Shown here one piece after another: positions 7,930 through 14,593 of a stretch of DNA of 16,176 nucleotides. The stretch comes from Leptospira_B sp964571605 (lineage in GTDB: Bacteria > Spirochaetota > Leptospiria > Leptospirales > Leptospiraceae). The notes below the pieces were generated by a model, which saw nothing but the letters and a program-made list of their open reading frames with translations, did no database searches and was not told the DNA's origin. Position 1 is the stretch's first letter. Every line of letters begins with the position of its first letter. The translations under genes were made by a program, and so were the position numbers. The DNA is taken from positions 1-16,176 of the forward strand of contig CAZNCS010000079.1 of NCBI GenBank assembly GCA_964571605.1, in the 5' to 3' direction.

Positions 7930-7959
7930 CCACGCACTAAAAGTTGAAGCTTTAAGTGT

Positions 7960-8214
7960 TTACTTCGGGTAAACGGAAACTTGAACTTTTGTCTTGGTGA
8001 CTTGTTCAAATTTAACGTGACCTTCGATGAGAGAGTAGAGGGTATGATCTTTTCCCACTCCCACATTTCTACCTGCGTTCAATTTGGTTCCTCTTTGGCG
8101 AACGAGGATATTTCCCGCTAAAACGAGTTCGCCTCCGAAACGTTTTACACCCAGACGTTTGGAATGGGAATCCCGACCGTTTTTGGAAGAACCGCCACCT
8201 TTCTTATGTGCCAT
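7960..8214 (-). CDS. rpmA: Ribosomal protein bL27
   Basis: L27 is a large-subunit protein whose flexible N-terminus reaches the peptidyl-transferase centre. The 84 residues begin M-A-H-K-K-G-G-G-S-S-K-N-G-R-D-S, followed by the conserved R-L-G-V-K-R-F-G-G, so the protein starts directly at the mature N-terminus. The ribosome binding site AGGAGA lies 6 nt before the ATG. Upstream in frame the codons are AGG, AGA, ATA, GAA, so there is no nearby start that could add a cleavable leader. This matters because the upstream neighbour encodes Prp. The gene starts 2 bp after the prp stop codon. Confidence 0.97.
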   Translation of the reverse strand: MAHKKGGGSSKNGRDSHSKRLGVKRFGGELVLAGNILVRQRGTKLNAGRNVGVGKDHTLYSLIEGHVKFEQVTKTKVQVSVYPK

Positions 8215-8216
8215 TT

Positions 8217-8537
8217 CTATTCTCCTATGAGTTCAATTTCTGAGGGATATTGTTCCCTCAAATTTTCCAACCCGTCTTGTATCAAGTTCACACTTGTTAA
8301 AACAACCGGATCGGATTCTTTACCGAGACGAATTTTGAAATCCAAAACTCCATCTCCTATCGCCGCCTCTTCCGCAAACCCTTCCTTACTTAAATGTAAA
8401 TAAAGAGTTTGGACCAATACTCCGACGGCTGCGCAGAGAAGATTTTGACCTTTAGATCCGTGAATCCGAGAAGCATGTCCCGAAGATTCCAATCCAAAAA
8501 TCCCATCCCTGTTTCGAAGTATTTTAATTCGAATCAA
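8217..8537 (-). CDS. prp: Ribosomal-processing cysteine protease Prp (DUF464)
   Basis: In Firmicutes such as Staphylococcus aureus, Prp removes an N-terminal extension from L27 before it enters the ribosome. This 106-residue protein keeps the catalytic pair: H21 in S-S-G-H-A and C35 in N-L-L-C-A-A-V-G. Its position between rplU and rpmA is the standard one. It starts with TTG at 8537, overlapping the rplU stop codon by 4 bp (TTGA), with no strong Shine-Dalgarno sequence, so it relies on translational coupling and is probably weakly made. The adjacent L27 has no extension to cut, so its substrate here is unclear. Confidence 0.9.
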   Translation of the reverse strand: MIRIKILRNRDGIFGLESSGHASRIHGSKGQNLLCAAVGVLVQTLYLHLSKEGFAEEAAIGDGVLDFKIRLGKESDPVVLTSVNLIQDGLENLREQYPSEIELIGE

Positions 8538-8845
8538 ACTGCAGAGAGAGAAACTACCTTCACTTTCTGTAGTTTTTGTCTATGTCCCCAGGTTTTTTGA
8601 GAGTTCTTACGTTTTTTGTAAATGTACCCTCTAATTTTTTCCCCTTTGATGTCTTCTAGGACTTTAAGGGAAACTTTGGCGGATTTTAGATCGGGGGATC
8701 CTATATGCACCTTATTGTTTTCGGCAAATAATAGCACCTTTGCGTCAAAGGTCTCGCCGGCATTTTTACCGGTTTTTTCAGTCAGGAATTCTAGATCCTG
8801 AGTTACTTTGAATTGTCGGTTACCGACAGAGATGATTGCGAACAT
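8534..8845 (-). CDS. rplU: Ribosomal protein bL21
   Basis: L21 binds 23S rRNA in the large subunit. The 103-residue length is normal. The N-terminus M-F-A-I-I-S-V-G-N-R-Q-F-K-V matches the family, and the C-terminal RNA-binding stretch K-K-R-K, then T-W-G-H-R-Q-K is characteristic. The ATG at 8845 has only a short AGG upstream. It is the first gene of the minus-strand cluster. Transcription probably begins in the 237-bp divergent gap shared with the Uma2-type gene. Confidence 0.96.
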   Translation of the reverse strand: MFAIISVGNRQFKVTQDLEFLTEKTGKNAGETFDAKVLLFAENNKVHIGSPDLKSAKVSLKVLEDIKGEKIRGYIYKKRKNSQKTWGHRQKLQKVKVVSLSAV

Positions 8846-8874
8846 CGTTTAGGCCTGGTTTCTCGAGTTTTGAC

Positions 8875-8903
8875 CAGTTTTGCCCGGTCCGGCAGCCTGT
8901 CAA
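8875..8903 (-). promoter_or_regulatory. Possible rplU promoter
   Basis: On the minus strand a perfect TTGACA (8898-8903 read in reverse) lies about 53 bp upstream of the rplU ATG. At a 17-bp spacing the -10 position reads AAACTG, which is poor, and the spacer is GC-rich. The -35 match is clear but the promoter as a whole is uncertain. Confidence 0.3.
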
Positions 8904-8985
8904 GTGGTTTGGGGTGGTTGTAAACTTGCGATTGAATGGTAGGAACTCCTCACGTTAAGAACGAACCTCCATTTTTTCAGTCTCT

Positions 8986-9011
8986 GGAATATTCATTCTG
9001 TCGGAATATTC
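8986..9011 (+). repeat. Pair of GGAATATTC direct repeats
   Basis: GGAATATTC occurs at 8986-8994 and again at 9003-9011, with a start-to-start distance of 17 bp. Each copy contains the palindrome GAATATTC. The pair lies in the divergent rplU/Uma2 intergenic region, about 72 bp before the Uma2 start, where an operator would be expected. Confidence 0.4.
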
Positions 9012-9082
9012 TTTCCAATCTATTTTTTTTCGCGCAACTCCTCTCTTTCCTCACCTGGGTTATTTATGAAAGGAGGATTCCC

Positions 9083-9112
9083 TTGACGGACCCTTATGTT
9101 TTTGATTATAAT
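9083..9112 (+). promoter_or_regulatory. Promoter-like TTGACG-18-TATAAT inside the Uma2 start region
   Basis: TTGACG (9083-9088) and TATAAT (9107-9112) are separated by 18 bp. The in-frame ATG at 9119 begins 7 nt after the -10 box, about where transcription would start. Used as a promoter, it would give a leaderless Uma2 mRNA starting near that ATG. It also overlaps the Shine-Dalgarno-supported TTG start, so it could be coincidence. Confidence 0.4.
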
Positions 9113-9670
9113 CTCTCCATGTTTGCTGCAACTCCCACCCATAGTAGACCAGAACCTAAATACCACGGATTGCAAGTGGATTGGGATATGTACAAGAACC
9201 TCGAAGACGACGGTTGTCGTTACGATATGGTAGATGGGGTTTTGTACGTGGCCTCTTCTCCGTTCTTCCGACACAATACAATCCAAGCTAATTTTATATT
9301 TTCTCTTAGGACATTTTTGGGTGCTGAGACACAGGTAAAAATCGTTGCCGATGTGGATGTTTTCTTTCCGGATCGGGGAGATGTCCTTTGCCCAGACGTG
9401 ACCGTTCTTCTTCCGAATAATCCGGCGGATACGAACAAATGGATAGAAGGCGTTCCAGATCTTGTCGTCGAAGTGCATTCTACTTCTACCAAGTTTGCGG
9501 ATCTGAGACGTAAAGCGGATCGGTATTTGAAAAACGGAATTAAAGAATATTGGCTGGTCGATCCGGATACGATGAAGGTTCAGGTTTGGGAAAACAGAGG
9601 AGAGAGTTGGGCCAAACATAAAGACAATCGAAGCAGGTTGTTTTTCGGTTTTACCTTTCAGATTTCCTGA
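9083..9670 (+). CDS. Uma2-family (DUF820) PD-(D/E)XK nuclease-like protein
   Basis: Uma2 proteins have a restriction-endonuclease-like fold, and their cellular role is mostly unknown. Family blocks are Y-D-M-V-D-G-V-L-Y near 47-55, D105 in C-P-D-V-T-V, E130 in P-D-L-V-V-E-V-H-S, and K-A-D-R-Y-L-K-N-G-I-K-E-Y-W-L-V-D-P at 144-161. I choose the TTG at 9083 because a near-perfect AAAGGAGG sits 6 nt before it; the product is then 195 residues, usual for the family. A further-upstream start near 8936 would add a non-homologous hydrophobic stretch. An ATG at 9119 is a second option. The gene appears monocistronic. Uma2 genes often occur as dispersed paralogues, but no mobile element is seen here. 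Confidence 0.83.
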   Translation: MTDPYVFDYNLSMFAATPTHSRPEPKYHGLQVDWDMYKNLEDDGCRYDMVDGVLYVASSPFFRHNTIQANFIFSLRTFLGAETQVKIVADVDVFFPDRGDVLCPDVTVLLPNNPADTNKWIEGVPDLVVEVHSTSTKFADLRRKADRYLKNGIKEYWLVDPDTMKVQVWENRGESWAKHKDNRSRLFFGFTFQIS

Positions 9671-9828
9671 GAGAGGTTTTTATTACGAGTGTCTCGATTT
9701 TTTCTTTCCAGACATTTGCGATTTTTTCGGCTTCTACGGCCCGATAATTTCCGCCTACTCTTACATAATCTCGGTTTTAAGTCTTGCTACGAAATCCGAA
9801 TTTGAAATCCTTTTCGTCTAACAACTTT
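9671..9828. other. Uma2-pirin intergenic gap
   Basis: This 158-bp gap shows no strong terminator for the Uma2-type gene and no convincing -35/-10 pair for the pirin gene. The sequence is T-rich, with runs near 9678 and 9723. Confidence 0.35.
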
Positions 9829-10683
9829 ATGAGATACATAGTCGCAAAAAAAAGAGATTTGGGTGACGGATTTTTTGTACGAAGAGCGCTTCCCCAAATT
9901 GAAGCTAGATTCGTAGGACCTTTCGTTTTTTTGGACCATATGGGTCCGATCGCAGTTAAAACCGGAAAAGAAATCGAAGTTCGACCTCATCCCCATATTG
10001 GGCTTGCGACTGTAACATATTTGTATGATGGAGTCATCACTCATCGGGACAGTTTGGGAAAGGTCGCCGATATACGGCCTTTTGAAGTCAACTGGATGAC
10101 TGCAGGATCTGGAATCGTTCATAGTGAAAGATCCAAATTGGATCCCGAATATTCTATCTTAGAAGGGATTCAGACTTGGGTTGCTTTGCCCAAAGAATTC
10201 GAAGAAACATCTCCTGAATTTTTTCATCATGATCGGGAAGAATTACCAATCATCAGTGGTGGCGGTTGGGAGATGCGACTCATCGCAGGTTCTTATTTGG
10301 GAGAAGTTGCTCCTACGAAAGTATATTCTCCTCTTTTCTACGCGGACTTAGAAATAGAAGCAGGGGCTGAAGTGGATTTGCCAGTACCTCCCGAGCAGGA
10401 AGCTGCGATCTATATCGCGAGGGGGAAAGTCGATGCAGAAGGACGGATCATCACCGTCGGCGAATTGGCGATTTATCCTAAAAGCGGAGCGATCAAGTTC
10501 CGGGCCGAAGAAACTTCCCGGATTGTTTTATTGGGGGGAACTCCACTCTCCACACCAAGGCATATGTATTGGAACTTCGTCTCCAGTTCCCAGGAAAGAA
10601 TTGAAAAGGCCAAACTTGATTGGAAAGAGGATCGTTTTCCTCATGTTCCCGGCGAAACGGAAAGAATTCCTTTGCCGGACTAG
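9829..10683 (+). CDS. Pirin-family bicupin protein
   Basis: Pirins are iron-binding bicupin proteins; some bacterial members act as quercetinases and others modulate metabolic enzymes. The N-terminal pirin domain contains the four expected metal ligands: H54 and H56 in R-P-H-P-H-I-G, then H98 and E100 in T-A-G-S-G-I-V-H-S-E. The block D-H-M-G-P at 36-40 is also typical. The C-terminal cupin follows from about residue 150. I choose the ATG at 9829 (284 residues) because M-R-Y-I-V starts where related proteins do. A TTG at 9784 is open, but neither start has a Shine-Dalgarno sequence. The gene stands alone between the Uma2-type gene and typA. The substrate is not predictable. Confidence 0.9.
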   Translation: MRYIVAKKRDLGDGFFVRRALPQIEARFVGPFVFLDHMGPIAVKTGKEIEVRPHPHIGLATVTYLYDGVITHRDSLGKVADIRPFEVNWMTAGSGIVHSERSKLDPEYSILEGIQTWVALPKEFEETSPEFFHHDREELPIISGGGWEMRLIAGSYLGEVAPTKVYSPLFYADLEIEAGAEVDLPVPPEQEAAIYIARGKVDAEGRIITVGELAIYPKSGAIKFRAEETSRIVLLGGTPLSTPRHMYWNFVSSSQERIEKAKLDWKEDRFPHVPGETERIPLPD

Positions 10684-10825
10684 GCAGAATCGGTCAAAAA
10701 CTTCTGTCACAACCCAGTTCTTTTAACAACGAGGATGCAAGAATCCGATATTTTCATACGTTTGAAAAGAATTTTCTACAATTCCCCCTTGTCACCAGAG
10801 CCCTTCCGTAAATTTTGGTCATAGC

Positions 10826-12643
10826 ATGGAAATCCGCAATATCGCCATTATCGCACACGTCGACCACGGAAAGACAACCCTCCTGGACGGCATTTTACGC
10901 CAAACCGGGGCCATTTCGGCCAAAGAGGATACTGACAGAATCATGGACAGTAATGATCTCGAAAAAGAAAAAGGGATCACGATCAAGGCCAAAAATACCG
11001 CAGTCGTTTATAAAGGAACCCGAATCAATGTTGTGGATACACCGGGTCACGCTGACTTCGGAGGAGAGGTGGAAAGGGTTCTTTCTACCGCCGATTCCTG
11101 TCTTTTGCTCGTCGACGCGTTCGATGGCCCCATGCCTCAGACTAGATTCGTACTAGGCAAGTCTTTGCAATTAGGCCATAAACCTATATTAGTAATCAAT
11201 AAAATCGATCGTGACGGAGCTCGTCCGGACGCAGTAGTCGATATGGTTTTTGATTTGTTTAGCGATTTAGGAGCAACAAACGAACAATTGGATTTTCCGA
11301 TCGTTTACGCTTCCGCAAAACAAGGCTGGGCTGTAAGCAAATTGGAAGATGCTCCGAGCACTAATTTGGACGCTTTATTAGATACGGTTCTTTCTCATGT
11401 GCCGCCAGTGAAGGCGAATATAGACGCACCATTACAATTCCAAGTGACTTCTTTGGATTATAACGACTATGTCGGTCGTATCGCGATAGGCAAAATATAC
11501 AACGGAAGAATTCAAAGAGGGATGAACGTAGTTCAACTTTCTCCTAAGAATACGACTGGAAAAGATGAAACTCAGATTTTGAAAGTTACCAAACTTTATA
11601 ACTTCGAAGGACTCAAACGAAATGAGATCGAAAGCGCAGAAGCTGGGGACATCGTTTCGATTGCAGGACTTCCCGATGTATTTATCGGAGACACGGTATG
11701 TGAACCCGGCAAGCCGGCGCCTATGCCTGCGATCGAAGTGGAAGAACCTACAGTATCCATGTATTTTATGGTAAACAATTCTCCGTTTGCGAGCAAAGAG
11801 GGGAAATTTGTTACCACTCGGAATATCCGCGAACGTTTAGATAGAGAATTGGAAACCAACGTAGCAATGCGTTTGGAAGAAACCGAAGACAAAGATCGTT
11901 TCAAAGTTTTAGGTCGTGGAGAATTGCATCTTTCCATTTTGATCGAAACAATGAGAAGAGAAGGATTCGAACTCCAAGTTTCTCGTCCCGAAGTAATTAT
12001 CAAAAAAGGCGAAAACGGGGAAAAATTAGAACCGTACGAATATATGGTAATGGATCTTCCTGACCAATTTACCGGAAGTATCATCGCAGAACTCAACCGA
12101 AGAAGAGGGGAACTCCAACTTATGGAAGCCCATCCTTCCGGAATGACAAGAGTTGAATTCGTAATCCCCACTCGCGGAATTATCGGATTCAGAGGTTATT
12201 TCGTAACGGAAACAAAAGGAGAAGGAGTCATGTCTTCTCGCTTCTTACGTTTCGACTTATACAAAGGTGAAATTCCGGGTAGAAAGAATGGAGCTCTAAT
12301 CTCTATGGACCAAGGCGATACCACTGGTTACGCTCTTTGGAAAATTCAGGAACGTGGAGAACTTTTGATCGATCCTCAAACTTCCGTTTATCCTGGAATG
12401 ATCATTGGAATCCATTCTCGTGAAAACGATTTGGAAGTGAATCCGGTTCGTGAGAAAAAACTTACGAACGTAAGATCTTCGGGAGCGGATGAAGCGATTC
12501 GTTTGACTCCACCTCGTAAATTTTCTCTCGAACAAAATATCGAATTTTTGGACGACGACGAACTTCTGGAAGTTACTCCTCAAAGTATGCGCCTTCGCAA
12601 AAGATATTTGGATGCGAATGCGAGAAAACGCGCCGGTAAATAA
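10826..12643 (+). CDS. typA: Translational GTPase TypA/BipA
   Basis: TypA/BipA is an EF-G-like GTPase that binds the ribosome and supports 50S assembly and growth under stress or cold. The 605-residue length is standard. GTPase motifs are H-V-D-H-G-K-T-T at 11-18, I-T-I-K-A-K-N-T at 51-58, D-T-P-G-H at 71-75, N-K-I-D at 125-128 and S-A-K at 163-165. The C-terminal part carries the TypA-specific G-I-I-G-F-R-G and the R-K-N-G-A-L-I-S region. The 20 nt before the ATG lack a purine-rich ribosome binding site, so initiation may rely on a short or weak leader. A strong terminator follows, so the gene is probably a single unit. Confidence 0.97.
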   Translation: MEIRNIAIIAHVDHGKTTLLDGILRQTGAISAKEDTDRIMDSNDLEKEKGITIKAKNTAVVYKGTRINVVDTPGHADFGGEVERVLSTADSCLLLVDAFDGPMPQTRFVLGKSLQLGHKPILVINKIDRDGARPDAVVDMVFDLFSDLGATNEQLDFPIVYASAKQGWAVSKLEDAPSTNLDALLDTVLSHVPPVKANIDAPLQFQVTSLDYNDYVGRIAIGKIYNGRIQRGMNVVQLSPKNTTGKDETQILKVTKLYNFEGLKRNEIESAEAGDIVSIAGLPDVFIGDTVCEPGKPAPMPAIEVEEPTVSMYFMVNNSPFASKEGKFVTTRNIRERLDRELETNVAMRLEETEDKDRFKVLGRGELHLSILIETMRREGFELQVSRPEVIIKKGENGEKLEPYEYMVMDLPDQFTGSIIAELNRRRGELQLMEAHPSGMTRVEFVIPTRGIIGFRGYFVTETKGEGVMSSRFLRFDLYKGEIPGRKNGALISMDQGDTTGYALWKIQERGELLIDPQTSVYPGMIIGIHSRENDLEVNPVREKKLTNVRSSGADEAIRLTPPRKFSLEQNIEFLDDDELLEVTPQSMRLRKRYLDANARKRAGK

Positions 12644-12671
12644 TCAGCGGATTTTCAAAAATCTAATGAGT

Positions 12672-12698
12672 AAAGGCCCCTTTTTGGGGCCTTTTTTT
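12672..12698 (+). terminator. Intrinsic terminator of typA
   Basis: AAAGGCCCC (12672-12680) pairs perfectly with GGGGCCTTT (12686-12694) around a 5-nt T loop and leads into seven consecutive T residues at 12692-12698. It begins 28 bp after the typA stop codon. Confidence 0.95.
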
Positions 12699-12731
12699 GT
12701 CCTTCCTGCCTATTATATGGATTTATTCTTT

Positions 12732-12746
12732 TGAGAATCATTGTTA
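12732..12746 (+). promoter_or_regulatory. Fur-box-like 7-1-7 sequence
   Basis: TGAGAAT-C-ATTGTTA matches the 7-1-7 Fur consensus TGATAAT-N-ATTATCA at 11 of 14 positions. It lies 75 bp before the lipoprotein start and after the typA terminator. The match is suggestive only, and no clear -35/-10 pair is visible around it. Confidence 0.25.
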
Positions 12747-12821
12747 TGAAGGGAGATCCGTTCTGATTGATGCACTCTTTATGTATGGCAAAAATTCCGT
12801 TTGGAAGATTCGAGGTTTAGT

Positions 12822-13286
12822 ATGAGACCATTTTGTTGGAGCAAACTTTTTGTCGTTTTAGCAATGATTCCTCTTTTGAATTGTTTCGGGCTGATGTTGT
12901 TCTCTACTAGGGACCGTTACGTAGAAAATAAATTGCAGCCTAATTCTACTGGTTATTACCAAAAATATATTGCCGCCGAGCCTCCCGCCAGAACGGAAAA
13001 CAAAGGAGCCTGTGCTTTACATTTTTATAAACCATATTTCAACGATAAGAATGGAGTTATTTTCGGTCCGATTCCGATCTTTTGGTCCGCTCCGGAGCGA
13101 AAATCGGTATTTCTTTTAAAGAATGGAATTGCTCAGGCTGATCTTTCCGGCCCAGTAAGTTGCGAGCATGGTTGCTGGTGTACCATAAAGCTGAGTGTAT
13201 GGAGTGAGGGCGGTTGCCAATGCCATTGGGGTTGCCGCGAATCTGTAAGTCTCCAGGAAAAGATCGATCAATTATGCTCGGAATAA
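12822..13286 (+). CDS. Cysteine-rich lipoprotein of unknown function
   Basis: I do not recognise a family. The 154-residue product begins with a signal peptide: a basic residue at position 8, a hydrophobic core L-F-V-V-L-A-M-I-P, then the lipobox L18-L19-N20-C21, which predicts lipidation at C21. The mature part has a mirror-symmetric cysteine pattern, C-x3-C-x-C, then 11 residues, then C-x-C-x3-C, with further cysteines in G-A-C-A and near the C-terminus. This suggests disulfides or metal binding outside the cytoplasm. GAGG sits 6 nt before the chosen ATG; a TTG at 12801 is open but lacks support. The gene follows the typA terminator, so it needs its own promoter. Confidence 0.75.
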   Translation: MRPFCWSKLFVVLAMIPLLNCFGLMLFSTRDRYVENKLQPNSTGYYQKYIAAEPPARTENKGACALHFYKPYFNDKNGVIFGPIPIFWSAPERKSVFLLKNGIAQADLSGPVSCEHGCWCTIKLSVWSEGGCQCHWGCRESVSLQEKIDQLCSE

Positions 13287-13493
13287 AGAGCCTATGTATC
13301 GATCGCTACATTCTTTTCTCGAGAAATTTATATTATAAAAACAGAATACTTTCCTTTTTTATTTTTGATTGAACGCTCGGTTTAATATTAATTTTTCTTT
13401 TCACTTATAATTCTCTTATTTTCTCAATTGACAATTCCATAGCTTGTAGATATCTCACTCTCTGAACTTAGTTTAGTTTGCTACACGAAGTTT
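13287..13493. other. AT-rich intergenic region upstream of the lipase leader
   Basis: No gene is visible. The stretch is markedly more AT-rich than its surroundings. It contains a palindrome TTAATATTAA (13382-13391) and a perfect TTGACA (13428-13433). At 17-bp spacing the -10 position reads TATCTC (13451-13456), which is weak, so a lipase promoter here is possible but unproven. Transcription from it would give a leader of roughly 175 nt. Confidence 0.4.
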
Positions 13494-13544
13494 TTAATAA
13501 CGAACGGTTGAAATTATTTCACTAAACATACCGTTTGTTATTTA
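13494..13544 (+). promoter_or_regulatory. Long inverted repeat in the lipase upstream region
   Basis: TTAATAACGAACGGT (13494-13508) and ACCGTTTGTTATTTA (13530-13544) are reverse complements at 13 of 15 positions, separated by 21 nt. The inner 11 bp match at 10 of 11. In DNA this could be an operator with two half sites about three helical turns apart; in RNA it would form a long AT-rich hairpin. The second arm runs into a perfect 14-bp palindrome TTATTTATAAATAA at 13538-13551. Confidence 0.6.
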
Positions 13545-13555
13545 TAAATAAAAAA

Positions 13556-13599
13556 CTCCGTCTCCCTTCAGGGGCTTTGAGCCAAAAGGAAGAATGGAG
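13556..13599 (+). promoter_or_regulatory. Nested hairpin in the lipase leader
   Basis: Three stems stack in order. CTCCG (13556-13560) pairs with TGGAG (13595-13599). TCTCCCTT (13561-13568) pairs with AAGGAAGA (13586-13593) at 7 of 8 positions. GGCT (13573-13576) pairs with AGCC (13580-13583) over a TTG loop. It ends 40 nt before the lipase ATG and is followed by a purine-rich stretch with GAGG, not by a U-tract, so it is not a terminator. It is likely an mRNA leader structure. Confidence 0.55.
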
Positions 13600-13639
13600 A
13601 TGCGTAGAGAGAATAGTTAAAAAGAAGAGGTTAAAGAGA

Positions 13640-14560
13640 ATGTTTCGAGCAGCGAGAATTTTGATAACAGGAATTTTGTTCCTAGTTGCGAGTGCGGCAT
13701 TTGCGTCAGGAGGAGGTTCCACTAGTAAACCACTTTCCGGTTCCTATCCAATCGTATTGACTCATGGTATTTTTGGGTGGGGAAAATCCACCGGTATCGT
13801 GGATTATTGGGGAGGAAACGCAGCTTACCTAACATCCCAAGGAGCGACAGTGCTCACTCCAACGGTAACCGCTACTAATTCTTCTGCAGCTCGTGCAGCT
13901 CAATTAAAAACCGCCATCCAAGTCGCTATGGCAGCAAATAATTACACCGGAAAGGTTCATATCATCGGACATTCACAAGGTGGATTAGACGCACGCTATT
14001 TGGTTTCAAACCTTAGCTTTTCGAGCAAGGTAGCGACTCTGACTACTTTAAATACTCCCCACAAGGGTAGCCCGGTTGCGAGCGTGATCGAAGCTGTTAT
14101 TCCAAGTTGGGCGCTTCCTTATGTTGCAACAGTATTGAACACTCTAGTAGGAGTTGTATACGGACAATCCAGCCAAAACGTAGTTGCGGCACTGAAACTT
14201 CTAACAGTTGCAGGAGCTACTACGTTCAATGCAAATACTCCTAACGCTTCTGGGGTGAAATATTATTCTTATGGCTCTTATATGATTGGGAATGACCTGA
14301 TCCAACACCCTGCCATGGGACTCCTTGCCCCCATTTGTTCCATTGGTGCTCCTTTTTACGGACAAAGCATTTGGAATGACGGTGTGGTTCCTGACGATTC
14401 TCAAAGATGGGGAACTTGGAAAGGTGGTCCGTCTACAACAATCATAACTACCGGAGTCGACCATTTGGAAGCTACGAATGCTCTTTATTTGGGACAAGCT
14501 TGGTATGATACCAATGCTTACTTCCTGAAAATGGCATCCAACGCAAAAAGCAATCAGTAA
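13640..14560 (+). CDS. Secreted triacylglycerol lipase (alpha/beta hydrolase)
   Basis: This is an exported lipase resembling Pseudomonas and Burkholderia family I lipases, which hydrolyse triglycerides outside the cytoplasm. The 306 residues begin with a signal peptide (about 1-22) with a likely cleavage after A-F-A. The oxyanion-hole segment is L-T-H-G-I-F-G-W at 40-47. The nucleophile is S112 in G-H-S-Q-G, the acid is D247 in W-N-D-G-V-V-P and the histidine is H275 in V-D-H-L-E-A-T-N, so the triad is intact. T-L-N-T-P-H-K-G-S at 136-144 is also typical. The ATG at 13640 has GAGG 9 nt upstream; the frame is open back to a TTG at 13535, but that start runs through the hairpin leader. No lipase-specific foldase gene is nearby. 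Confidence 0.92.
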   Translation: MFRAARILITGILFLVASAAFASGGGSTSKPLSGSYPIVLTHGIFGWGKSTGIVDYWGGNAAYLTSQGATVLTPTVTATNSSAARAAQLKTAIQVAMAANNYTGKVHIIGHSQGGLDARYLVSNLSFSSKVATLTTLNTPHKGSPVASVIEAVIPSWALPYVATVLNTLVGVVYGQSSQNVVAALKLLTVAGATTFNANTPNASGVKYYSYGSYMIGNDLIQHPAMGLLAPICSIGAPFYGQSIWNDGVVPDDSQRWGTWKGGPSTTIITTGVDHLEATNALYLGQAWYDTNAYFLKMASNAKSNQ

Positions 14561-14593
14561 GAAGTTAGATTCTACTTTATAAAAGAAGAAAAG

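Noticed and set aside
7862..7933. N-terminal extension of ObgE by 24 residues
   Set aside because: The extension has no homology to Obg and coincides with a 12-bp terminator-like stem, whereas M-E-K-F-V-D-E-V at 7861 matches known Obg starts.
8936..9082. Longer Uma2 protein with an N-terminal hydrophobic segment
   Set aside because: The stretch does not match the family, and AAAGGAGG directly before the TTG at 9083 marks a better start.
9020..9619. Long minus-strand open frame antisense to the Uma2 gene
   Set aside because: The plus-strand frame has clear family motifs, and the antisense frame shows none.
11596..12171. Long minus-strand open frame inside typA
   Set aside because: It is antisense to a well-conserved gene, without motifs or an initiation signal, so it reflects typA codon use.
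13535..13639. Longer lipase starting at TTG 13535
   Set aside because: There is no Shine-Dalgarno sequence there. The stretch forms a hairpin, and the signal peptide begins properly at the ATG at 13640.
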